DNA of 39,680 nt from Tectiglobus sp963922535 (GTDB lineage: Bacteria; Pseudomonadota; Alphaproteobacteria; Rhizobiales; Hyphomicrobiaceae), in assembly GCA_963922535.1 (NCBI GenBank), contig CAWUIN010000011.1, forward strand, positions 1 through 39,680, given 5' to 3'. The translations under genes were made by a program, and so were the position numbers. The notes beneath the pieces are model-generated. The model worked only from the letters and a program-made list of their open reading frames with translations. It did not search any database and had not been told where the DNA came from. Shown here one piece after another: positions 5,741 through 11,753 of the stretch. How positions within the stretch are numbered: the stretch's first letter is position 1; each line of letters starts with the position of its first letter.

Positions 5741-6385
5741 ATGCGCGATCAACAACAATGGACTGATGAAGAAGTTGAGATCGTCAGAGAATTATTTGGC
5801 AAAGGAGCAACGCGGGACCAGGTCGCTGAAAGGCTCCGCAGAAGCCTAGGATCAGTTAGGGGGTGCATGACTACGCATGGCATACGAAGCCTCAACGGCA
5901 ATAAGATCCGGCATTTTGGATCTGATGAGGAAGATGTTGTTAGGAGAATGGCGGCTGAGGGTGCGTCTGCGAGAGAAATAGCAGAGTGCCTGGGCAGGAC
6001 TAGAAATTCCATCATCGGCTTCATGAACCGGATGGGCATAAGTGGCAGGAAAAGAAATGTCAGAACAGCCCAGCCGCAAAAGAAGCGCAAGCAAAAGCAG
6101 CCGAGAACAACGATCAAGCCGTCGCTTCATTCAGGCTATGTCGAGGCTGTTATTGTGCCTGAGAGCGAACGCCGAGGCCTGCTTGGTCGCGCGGACAACC
6201 AGTGCTGCTTCCCGATTGGAGATCCACTGAAGAAAGATTTCCACTACTGCAACCGTGAGCGCGAAGACGGCAAATCTTATTGCGCGCATCACGGAGCAGT
6301 TATGCATGGAAAGAGGAAGGCTCAATCTAGGAGAGTGAAACATCAGATGTTTGAGCCTTCCAAGTTATTAGTGCGTTCGAGGTAA
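5741..6385 (+). CDS. GcrA-family regulator with duplicated HTH domain
   Basis: 214 aa from ATG 5741, which has AAGGAG seven bases upstream; an upstream in-frame ATG (5705) adds 12 residues. Residues 7-48 (WTDEEVEIVRELFGKGATRD...) and 60-103 (FGSDEEDVVRRMAAEGASAR..., ending MNRMGISGRKR) are two copies of the GcrA-type DNA-binding unit. Then come a basic linker (104-126) and the GcrA C-terminal signature (NQCCFPIGDPLKKDFHYC, then SYCAHHG; Cys156, Cys170, Cys181, His184), which in GcrA contacts sigma-70. GcrA activates genes with methylated GANTC promoters in alphaproteobacteria. Cellular GcrA has one HTH unit, so the duplication is unusual. Probably redirects transcription in host or phage. Confidence 0.88.
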   Translation: MRDQQQWTDEEVEIVRELFGKGATRDQVAERLRRSLGSVRGCMTTHGIRSLNGNKIRHFGSDEEDVVRRMAAEGASAREIAECLGRTRNSIIGFMNRMGISGRKRNVRTAQPQKKRKQKQPRTTIKPSLHSGYVEAVIVPESERRGLLGRADNQCCFPIGDPLKKDFHYCNREREDGKSYCAHHGAVMHGKRKAQSRRVKHQMFEPSKLLVRSR

Positions 6386-6395
6386 GGAATTGGAT

Positions 6396-6617
6396 GTGAA
6401 CGATATGAAATTAACTCAAACTGACACGCATTACAACCCTTTTGAATGCGACATATCAGTAACACTCGTGACGCAGATGGGCAGCTGCGAATTTCTCCAC
6501 GACGCGTTTGAGAAGGGCCAGATCGAAGGATTTGTTGCTGACTGCAGGAATATGGGCTGGCCGATCTGGTTTACGCCTGATGGCATGATTGTGTTTGTCA
6601 CGGGAGGGCGCTCATGA
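6396..6617 (+). CDS. Hypothetical protein, 73 aa
   Basis: GTG start at 6396 has AAGGAA six bases upstream; a TTG (6390) and an ATG (6405) are in the same frame. The stop overlaps the next ATG (ATGA). The protein has an alpha/beta look (FECDISVTLVTQ, FLHDAFEKGQIEGFVADCRN, WFTPDGMIVFVTGG). No recognised family. It lies in the replication operon between the GcrA homologue and the replication initiator. Confidence 0.6.
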   Translation: MNDMKLTQTDTHYNPFECDISVTLVTQMGSCEFLHDAFEKGQIEGFVADCRNMGWPIWFTPDGMIVFVTGGRS

Positions 6618-7480
6618 ACGGCTTTGCAAAGATACATAGGCAGATTTACGACCACCCGCTTTTCAAAGACAGTCCTATATTGCGCCAGATATTCCAAGAA
6701 CTTTTCGTGATGGCAAAATATCGCGATGGCGAAGAGTGCTGGAACGGAAAGACTTATCGAGTAGCGCGTGGCCAGATCATGATCAGCGTCAGAGAGCTTG
6801 CAAAATTGACAGCCAGAACCGTGCAACAGGTCCGCACAGCGCAACACACACTACAACACAACGGATGCATAGCAATCAACACAGCTGGCAACAACAGGCC
6901 AGCAATCATAACCATTTGTAATTACAACAAGTTTCAGGCTTTTGCTGAACAGCATAACAATGACGATAACACAGCCTCAACACAGCCATCAACAACGCAT
7001 CAACACACAGTAAAAGAAAAGAAAGAAATAAATAAAAATAATACACACGCGAGCGCGCGCGAGAGCGACCAAATCGATTTGGAGAACACAATCTCTGCAA
7101 AGCAGCAGATGGCTAACGCTCTCACCTGCAATCACGTCCAGCCCGAAGTCACAATGCAGGGCGACACGATCCTGCTAACCGGAAATACGCACCAAAAGTG
7201 GCTGGCAGAATTCGGTGATGACGCAGAGCAGCTCCGTTTGGCATTGTTGCAAATCGCAGCCTGGGTGCAGCCCAACGGTTACAGGCCATTGCAAGCCCAG
7301 GTCACATCCAAGCTGGCTGATATCGTCATGAAGCGCAGAGATCAGGACCGGCGTTATCAGGCAGCAGTGAAAACCAATAAACGTCAACCGCAAACCCAGG
7401 TTGAGCGCGAAGAGGCCAACGACAGGGCATTTTTTGAAAACTTGAGGCGTGAACACGGATTGGAGCGCCGCCATGCTTGA
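6614..7480 (+). CDS. Phage replication initiator / helicase loader (O/DnaD-like)
   Basis: 288 aa. The N-terminus (GFAKIHRQIYDHPLF, then YRVARGQIMISVRELAKLTA and a winged-HTH region to about residue 115) matches phage replication organiser proteins. Residues 118-160 form a Thr/Gln/Asn/Lys-rich linker encoded by an iteron-like stretch. The C-terminal part (about 170-288) is helical and Gln/Arg-rich, where such proteins bind helicase. The next gene is a DnaB helicase, starting inside the last codons. This supports an origin-binding initiator that recruits the helicase. Start ATG overlaps the preceding stop. Confidence 0.75.
   Translation: MNGFAKIHRQIYDHPLFKDSPILRQIFQELFVMAKYRDGEECWNGKTYRVARGQIMISVRELAKLTARTVQQVRTAQHTLQHNGCIAINTAGNNRPAIITICNYNKFQAFAEQHNNDDNTASTQPSTTHQHTVKEKKEINKNNTHASARESDQIDLENTISAKQQMANALTCNHVQPEVTMQGDTILLTGNTHQKWLAEFGDDAEQLRLALLQIAAWVQPNGYRPLQAQVTSKLADIVMKRRDQDRRYQAAVKTNKRQPQTQVEREEANDRAFFENLRREHGLERRHA
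6966..7065 (+). other. Candidate replication origin inside the initiator gene
   Basis: Four imperfect tandem 11-12-base units of TCAACACAGCC type occupy 6966-7010 (core AACACAGCC at 6968 and 6979, then related units at about 6990 and 7001); a further copy lies at 6876-6885. They are followed by an AT-rich purine strand (7011-7045, AAAGAAAAGAAAGAAATAAA-like) and a GC palindromic stretch, GCGAGCGCGCGCGAG, at about 7049-7063. Iterons plus an AT-rich element in the middle of an initiator gene is the lambda O/ori arrangement. Codon bias of a low-complexity linker is the alternative explanation. Confidence 0.5.
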
Positions 7481-8873
7481 CCGACGTCTCGAAACCGTAG
7501 GCCTCGAGGCGGCCGTCATCGGTAGCCTGATGTACCACGCTTGCAGCGACAACGGCTTTGCAAACCAACTGATTGACCGTTGGCGCTTAGTGCCAGACGA
7601 TTTCGAAAACCCGGTTGCCCGCTACGCCTACGAGACGATGCAGCAGCTGCACAGTGAGGGCATCGCGCCCGCATTCATGGCGCTCAAGCAGCGCATGGTG
7701 CTCGACCACGAGAAATGGTCTCAGCTGGTCAATTTGTTGTCAAAGGGGCATCTCGTTTACTACGCCAGCATGGGCGATGACATCCGCTCCCAAGCCGGAT
7801 ACGCCCGCCTGATCAGGGCCATCGAACATCTCAAATCCATGGGTTGTGCAGGCGAAAACATCCAGGAAGCTCTAAAATTCCTGCGTGAGGAGATCGACGA
7901 GATCCAGCACAGGGAAACCCCCGTCGATGCAGAGCTGTCAATGACCGACGACACGCTCCGCATCGTCGAGGACCTGCAAAACGGTGTGGTGCCTGAGACA
8001 ATCACAACAGGTTCCAGAGACCTCACACGCACGCTGTCAGGTTACCGCCGTGGCCAGCTGATCATCATGGCCGGTCGTCCGTCGATGGGCAAATCCATGG
8101 TTGCGCAATCACTCGGCCTGCAGATCGCCAAGCAAGGCCATGGCGTGCTCATGTTTGCTCTGGAAATGAGCTGTGACGAGCACATCTACCGCGCTCTGTC
8201 CGATCTGTCCTACACCTCCAACAATCGCCTGGAGTACCGCGATATTCAGGCTGGCGACATCAGTGACAATGGCCGGGATATGATCGCCAGGGCAGCAAAC
8301 GATCTCAACAGCATGCCGTTTACGATCTGCGACAGACCTGGTCTTAAACTGGACGCCATACAGTCCCGGGTGCGCGCCCAAAAGAAATCGATGGAGAAGG
8401 CCGGAAAGTCCCTCGATGTCGTGATCGTCGATCATATCGGCCTCGTCAGAGACACCGGCCGCTATCGTGACAACCGCAATAACCAGATCGGTGAGATCAC
8501 ATCAGGACTGTTGCGGATCGCAAAGGAGATGGATGTCGCGGTTGTCGGCGTCTGCCAGCTTAACCGGCAAACGGAAAACCGTGAAAACAAACGCCCGCAA
8601 CTTTCAGACCTGCGCGATAGCGGCAACATCGAGCAGGACGCCAACGCCGTCGTTTTCGTCTATCGCGAGGCATACTACCTGGAGCGCATGCCATTCCGGG
8701 ATGACAACGAGAAATACGACCGCGATCAGATGCTCGCCCGATCGCGAAACAAGATCGAGATGATCGTCGCCAAGAACCGCCAGGGACCGACCACCACAAT
8801 CGAAATGTTCTGTGACCCTGGTTGCAACGTTATTCGTGATTTGGAGGCCAACAATGGCACGCAACATTTTTGA
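7473..8873 (+). CDS. dnaB: Replicative DNA helicase, DnaB family
   Basis: 466 aa from ATG 7473 (GGAG upstream, overlapping the previous stop by eight bases). The N-terminal DnaB domain spans 10-110; the RecA-like ATPase begins at about 175. Walker A is GRPSMGKS (201-208), catalytic Glu231 is in FALEMS, Walker B is VVIVD (316-320), the sensor Gln362 is in CQLNR, and the arginine-finger segment is RDSGNIEQDA (381-390). Unwinds DNA 5' to 3' at the phage fork. Length equals a full cellular DnaB and no intein is present. The phage has its own helicase but no polymerase in the window, so it depends on the host replisome. Confidence 0.96.
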   Translation: MLDRRLETVGLEAAVIGSLMYHACSDNGFANQLIDRWRLVPDDFENPVARYAYETMQQLHSEGIAPAFMALKQRMVLDHEKWSQLVNLLSKGHLVYYASMGDDIRSQAGYARLIRAIEHLKSMGCAGENIQEALKFLREEIDEIQHRETPVDAELSMTDDTLRIVEDLQNGVVPETITTGSRDLTRTLSGYRRGQLIIMAGRPSMGKSMVAQSLGLQIAKQGHGVLMFALEMSCDEHIYRALSDLSYTSNNRLEYRDIQAGDISDNGRDMIARAANDLNSMPFTICDRPGLKLDAIQSRVRAQKKSMEKAGKSLDVVIVDHIGLVRDTGRYRDNRNNQIGEITSGLLRIAKEMDVAVVGVCQLNRQTENRENKRPQLSDLRDSGNIEQDANAVVFVYREAYYLERMPFRDDNEKYDRDQMLARSRNKIEMIVAKNRQGPTTTIEMFCDPGCNVIRDLEANNGTQHF

Positions 8874-9126
8874 TGTCGATCAGATCCGCACGGAAAACCT
8901 GCTCTACAACATGCTGCAGCACCACGGCCTCAACGGTTACATAATAAGCTTTGGCATCAACAGAAAGATGCGGAGATGCCGTGTAAACCTCGGTCTCAAT
9001 ATCGGCTACGATTTCCGGCCCAGCCTGCCATATGACGGCCAGACCATTCAGGAAATCGATAACCTCCATGATCAAATGGAGGCCGTAGCAAATGATGTAA
9101 AATCCAAACAAGAGAGGCAGATATGA
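8854..9126 (+). CDS. Hypothetical protein, 90 aa
   Basis: ATG 8854 has TTGGAGG upstream and overlaps the end of the helicase gene by 20 bases. The protein (MARNIFDVDQIRTENLLYN..., then RKMRRCRVNLGLNIGYDFRP and a helical, charged C-terminus) has no recognised domain. Its stop overlaps the next start. Cotranscribed with the helicase, so a replication accessory is possible but not shown. Confidence 0.65.
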   Translation: MARNIFDVDQIRTENLLYNMLQHHGLNGYIISFGINRKMRRCRVNLGLNIGYDFRPSLPYDGQTIQEIDNLHDQMEAVANDVKSKQERQI

Positions 9127-9578
9127 CGCACCAACAGTTCATGACAGCCCTCAGATCCCTACTGCCCCGCACAGAAATAGGGATGCTATACGATCAGATA
9201 CACGGTGAGGGCCACCTGGCCCAACATCAGGTCCAGGCTGCACTCCGGATGCTACATGATATCAGGCTCGCCGCAAACAGGACGCAGCATACCACACAGG
9301 ACTATAAGAAGTTCAACCTCCCTCATGCCCCATCAGGATCGAGAACGCCGTCTGACGGCCTATCAAACCTGGAGCAGATGTCAAAAAACCTCCGCTCTCA
9401 CGAGAGAGAGGCAATCATCCGAATGATGAGCGTTACTGGCGCTAAAGGGTGTGTCAAGGAGGTCGCAACTTCCACACGGTACACCGACCGTAAATCCCGC
9501 AAAGCATACGCGGTTGCCGAGGTCGCCATGATCCTCAGCTCTGTCAGCGAGGCTTACGGTATCGAAATAACTAAGTAA
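9123..9578 (+). CDS. Hypothetical protein, 151 aa
   Basis: Coupled by ATGA to the previous gene. The C-terminal half contains a basic, possibly DNA-binding stretch (SHEREAIIRMMSVTGAKGCV, TSTRYTDRKSRKAYAVAEVA). A late-gene antiterminator or activator would often occupy the end of the early-right operon, and this gene is one candidate by position only. No family recognised. Confidence 0.65.
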   Translation: MTHQQFMTALRSLLPRTEIGMLYDQIHGEGHLAQHQVQAALRMLHDIRLAANRTQHTTQDYKKFNLPHAPSGSRTPSDGLSNLEQMSKNLRSHEREAIIRMMSVTGAKGCVKEVATSTRYTDRKSRKAYAVAEVAMILSSVSEAYGIEITK

Positions 9579-9595
9579 AAAGTTTCATTTCCCTG

Positions 9596-9624
9596 TTGAC
9601 TAAATACGGCATATGCCGTATGTT
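9596..9624 (+). promoter_or_regulatory. Promoter with an 18-bp palindromic operator in its spacer
   Basis: TTGACT (9596-9601), 17 bases, TATGTT (9619-9624). A perfect 18-bp palindrome ATACGGCATATGCCGTAT covers 9604-9621, filling the spacer and entering the -10. A bound protein would block polymerase. The operon it serves (9652-10438) ends with a small HTH protein, the obvious candidate autorepressor. The promoter is read from sequence; the regulator is inferred. Confidence 0.75.
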
Positions 9625-9651
9625 TAAACCATCAGTAAGGGAGATAAAAAA

Positions 9652-9984
9652 ATGAAAGCATTTGCTGAAAGAATAATCGAGAAGGACAGCATCACAGATC
9701 GCAACCTTAGAGCCAAGACCGAAGGCCGCGCTGTATCTTTGATGGCAAGCGAGCAGTTACGCCTTAACCCATCAATAGATCCAGACAATCTCCAATCAAG
9801 TAATGATTGGTACAAGAATAAAACCAAAGAGATTTTAACCGCAATCCAGGAAACAAAAACCATACAAGAAATGAGAGAAGTTGCCCAAAAATATAACAGC
9901 ACCGTACGCTGGATGGCGACCTTAGAGTACGACGTAAGTGAAATTGACGCTGCCGTAAAAAATAAATCTAAAAATATAAAATAA
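9652..9984 (+). CDS. Hypothetical protein, 110 aa
   Basis: First gene after the palindromic promoter; AAGGGAG lies about nine bases upstream of the ATG. The protein is charged and helical (MKAFAERIIEKDSITDRNLR, IQETKTIQEMREVAQKY) and ends in a Lys/Asn-rich tail. Its AT-rich, AAA-rich codon use differs from the replication genes, which suggests that this small operon was acquired separately. No recognised family. Confidence 0.65.
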   Translation: MKAFAERIIEKDSITDRNLRAKTEGRAVSLMASEQLRLNPSIDPDNLQSSNDWYKNKTKEILTAIQETKTIQEMREVAQKYNSTVRWMATLEYDVSEIDAAVKNKSKNIK

Positions 9985-10005
9985 TACCTGAGGGGAGATA
10001 GATAC

Positions 10006-10251
10006 ATGATTAATATGCAGTCAAGATACTTTGCAACTATTGTTGGGTATGACATTTCTCGGGGCATAGAAATAGACGTCGGTGATGATTTTGAAGCCGC
10101 CATGGATCTTGCGGACCAGCAATTGGGTGACGGCTTCTTGCATCACACCATAGTCATCTACGATAGGCAAAAAAATTCTTTCAAAGAAGGCTACCTTGAA
10201 GGGGTCGCGCATAAGTCTCTTAATCAGGATGAGTGGATTTTAGATGACTAA
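10006..10251 (+). CDS. Hypothetical protein, 81 aa
   Basis: GAGGGGAG precedes the ATG with good spacing. The protein has an alternating beta/alpha pattern (YFATIVGYDISRGIEIDVGD, FEAAMDLADQQLGDGFLHHT, IVIYDRQ) and is acidic. It lies between the 110-aa gene and the HTH gene, overlapping the latter by eight bases. Function unknown. Confidence 0.65.
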   Translation: MINMQSRYFATIVGYDISRGIEIDVGDDFEAAMDLADQQLGDGFLHHTIVIYDRQKNSFKEGYLEGVAHKSLNQDEWILDD

Positions 10252-10438
10252 CGCCGACCGAATGAAGGCATTCCGCAAGCTCCACGACCTCAACACAGAG
10301 GCTGCAGGGCGCGTTTTAGGCCTTACATCACGTTCAATTGAAGACATTGAACAAGGCCGCAGAAGAGCCGACGATCGCGTTCTTGAGCTTGCCATCAAGA
10401 ACATAAAGGAAGACGACATTCATGGAAGAGCAAAATAA
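10244..10438 (+). CDS. Small HTH protein, candidate autorepressor
   Basis: 64 aa. The segment FRKLHDLNTEAAGRVLGLTS followed by RSIEDIEQGRRRADDRVLEL is a minimal XRE-type helix-turn-helix with the recognition-helix pattern xxSIExxEQG. No dimerisation or effector domain follows. As last gene of the operon whose promoter holds an 18-bp palindrome, it is the likely binder of that site. Coupled to the preceding gene (start inside its last codons). Confidence 0.75.
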   Translation: MTNADRMKAFRKLHDLNTEAAGRVLGLTSRSIEDIEQGRRRADDRVLELAIKNIKEDDIHGRAK

Positions 10439-10562
10439 AATATGCGGTAACTGCAAGTGGTTTATAGAAAGCAGCAACGTTTGAGCATTGCCGCCGCCAC
10501 CATGGGCTGTGAGTATGGCAGCGGCTCTTACAGCTGAGTCATGGATCCAGAATGGCTGCTAA
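10422..10562 (+). pseudogene. Possible broken small CxxC protein
   Basis: ATG 10422 follows AAGGAAG and encodes MEEQNKICGNCKWFIESSNV before TGA at 10482. The CGNCKWF start is typical of small phage Cys-rich proteins that continue with a CRR-type motif; EHCRRHH appears immediately after the stop but in another frame, and the original frame then stays open to 10562 (PWAVSMAAALTAES). This suggests one or two frameshifts in a gene of about 46 codons. It could instead be a genuine 20-residue peptide or chance. Confidence 0.3.
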
Positions 10563-10696
10563 AATCAATCGTCCTAAAGCATGAGAAATGGGTAGATGAA
10601 ATCTTATTCGACAGTGGGGTTAGATCCATACACGCCGCAAACGTTGTTCTAACAGATGAGGGGCTAAGGCTTTTAGATGAGCATCAAAAGCCGTGA
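10541..10696 (+). CDS. Small ORF, 51 aa
   Basis: ATG 10541 to TGA 10694-10696. The product is MDPEWLLKSIVLKHEKWVDE followed by a segment ending VVLTDEGLRLLDEHQKP, with a normal soluble protein composition. No strong ribosome binding site is visible (CAGCTGAG upstream). Last ORF before the AT-rich repeat region. No family recognised. Confidence 0.45.
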   Translation: MDPEWLLKSIVLKHEKWVDEILFDSGVRSIHAANVVLTDEGLRLLDEHQKP

Positions 10697-10703
10697 CTTC
10701 CAG

Positions 10704-10827
10704 TTTGATTTTTGCGTTTGATTTTAACATTATGATTTTAAAAGAAAATTTGATTTCTTGATTTTTTTCGACATGTAAAATGTGTATTAAATCAAACAAT
10801 TTTGATTTCCCGTTTGATTTAATCAAA
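10704..10827. repeat. AT-rich array of TTTGATTT motifs
   Basis: TTTGATTT occurs exactly at 10704, 10717, 10749, 10801 and 10813, with near copies at 10731 and 10757 and an inverted copy AAATCAAA at 10789-10796. The last direct copy forms TTTGATT-T-AATCAAA at 10813-10827, a dyad with 7-base arms. Spacings of 12-14 bases recur. The surrounding 240 bases contain no convincing gene and are about 75-80 percent AT. It lies between the early and late transcripts just ahead of a promoter. It may be a multi-site operator, a partition site or a bent-DNA element. Confidence 0.65.
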
Positions 10828-10832
10828 AATCT

Positions 10833-10866
10833 ATTGACGTGGAACCACTTACATGTCAATTATGGT
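10833..10866 (+). promoter_or_regulatory. Candidate late promoter with dyads
   Basis: TTGACG at 10834-10839 is followed at about 18 bases by AATTAT and a few bases later by TATGGT. The spacer carries GTGGAACCAC (10839-10848) nested in ATTGAC/GTCAAT (10833-10838 and 10855-10860), and GGTTC-N8-GAACC spans 10864-10881. The -10 is not consensus, so a phage activator may be needed. An intrinsic terminator begins only about 15-20 bases downstream. Confidence 0.45.
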
Positions 10867-10880
10867 TCAATCGCAAGAAC

Positions 10881-10912
10881 CCGGCGCAGAGAGATCTGTC
10901 GCCGGTTTTTTT
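10881..10912 (+). terminator. Rho-independent terminator ahead of the late genes
   Basis: CCGGCG pairs with CGCCGG and the inner CAGA with TCTG around a GAGA loop (10881-10905), with a single bulged T, followed by seven T. It would stop early-right readthrough and also any transcript begun at the promoter candidate just upstream. The late operon begins 27 bases after it, so late expression probably needs antitermination or a start further downstream. Confidence 0.85.
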
Positions 10913-10938
10913 GTGCCTAACGTCATAGGAGATGCATC

Positions 10939-11079
10939 ATGATGTTGCTTAAACTCGCTGCGCTATCCAGCTCGCTATCACTCGGCGCTGTTATTGTCGG
11001 AACTTTTGTATCGGCGGCAAACGCTGATGTTGGCAGCATCACCGCCGTCATCGATATCCTGTGTCCGCCGTCTAATTGA
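10939..11079 (+). CDS. Micro-ORF with signal-peptide-like sequence, 46 aa
   Basis: ATG 10939 has AGGAGA six bases upstream. The product begins MMLLKLAALSSSLSLGAVIV and reaches GTFVSAANA, a typical Sec signal with a probable cleavage after ANA (about residue 29). This would leave a 17-residue peptide with one Cys (DVGSITAVIDILCPPSN). First ORF of the late operon, whose stop overlaps the next ATG (TGATG). It might be an exported peptide, a small membrane protein or only a leader for coupling. Confidence 0.5.
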   Translation: MMLLKLAALSSSLSLGAVIVGTFVSAANADVGSITAVIDILCPPSN

Positions 11080-11321
11080 TGAGGAAAGAAATATGGCGGC
11101 CATCGCCTGAGGCCGTAAAGCGAGAGGCACGGGAGCAGGACAACAAAGACTGCGACCTTGCTGTGCAGGCACTGGAGCTTGCCGTTAAGCATCACTCGGC
11201 TGATGAGCAGGTCTCAAGCAACAAGGACGTAACGGACACGGCAGAGTGGTTTTATCGCTGGATCACAAGCGAAAATGAGCCGTCAACAATATGGTCACAC
11301 CCGGAAGACTGGCCAGACTGA
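11079..11321 (+). CDS. Hypothetical protein, 80 aa
   Basis: ATG 11079 shares one base with the previous stop, indicating coupled translation. The protein is charged and soluble (RPSPEAVKREAREQDNKDCD, DTAEWFYRWITSENEPSTIW) and Trp-rich near its end. It lies directly upstream of the small terminase gene, a place often used by small DNA-binding or packaging accessories. No family recognised. Confidence 0.6.
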   Translation: MRKEIWRPSPEAVKREAREQDNKDCDLAVQALELAVKHHSADEQVSSNKDVTDTAEWFYRWITSENEPSTIWSHPEDWPD

Positions 11322-11327
11322 TGAAGA

Positions 11328-11753
11328 ATGACAGAACCCGTTAAAAAAAGAGGCGGCAAGCGGTCTAATGCTGGAAGGCCAAAGGGCGCTAAGACCCGCC
11401 ATTTATCGCAGACAGAAGTCGTCGTAAAGCAAAAGCGAGCTTACGCTATTAAGAAGGCGGATAAAACTTTACGAGAGCACGGAATTGACACGGACAAGAT
11501 CTTGCCTCTGCAAGTCCTGCTCCACGCGATGCGGGTAGAGTATGAGACGCAGATGGGCGTGGAGCCAGGAGAGCAGGACTGGAGAGACGCAGCGGCTCTG
11601 GCTGCGATGGCTGCGCCTTATGTCCATCCAAAACTCACTGCAGTGGCAGTAAGTAACGACGAAATTAAACCGGCTGATCAGATATTGCAGGAGCTAGATG
11701 GGCGCACACGGGGGCTGCCAGGCAACACAGCAGATAATCGGACGATTAACTGA
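11328..11753 (+). CDS. terS: Terminase small subunit
   Basis: 141 aa. A basic N-terminus (KKRGGKRSNAGRPKGAKTRH) precedes a helical part with LPLQVLLHAMRVEYE and DAAALAAMAAPYVHPKLTAV, a layout common in small terminases of podophages and in similar DNA-binding packaging proteins. TerS recognises the packaging site and regulates the large subunit. The large subunit gene starts within its last 56 bases. Identification rests on position and general pattern. Confidence 0.7.
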   Translation: MTEPVKKRGGKRSNAGRPKGAKTRHLSQTEVVVKQKRAYAIKKADKTLREHGIDTDKILPLQVLLHAMRVEYETQMGVEPGEQDWRDAAALAAMAAPYVHPKLTAVAVSNDEIKPADQILQELDGRTRGLPGNTADNRTIN

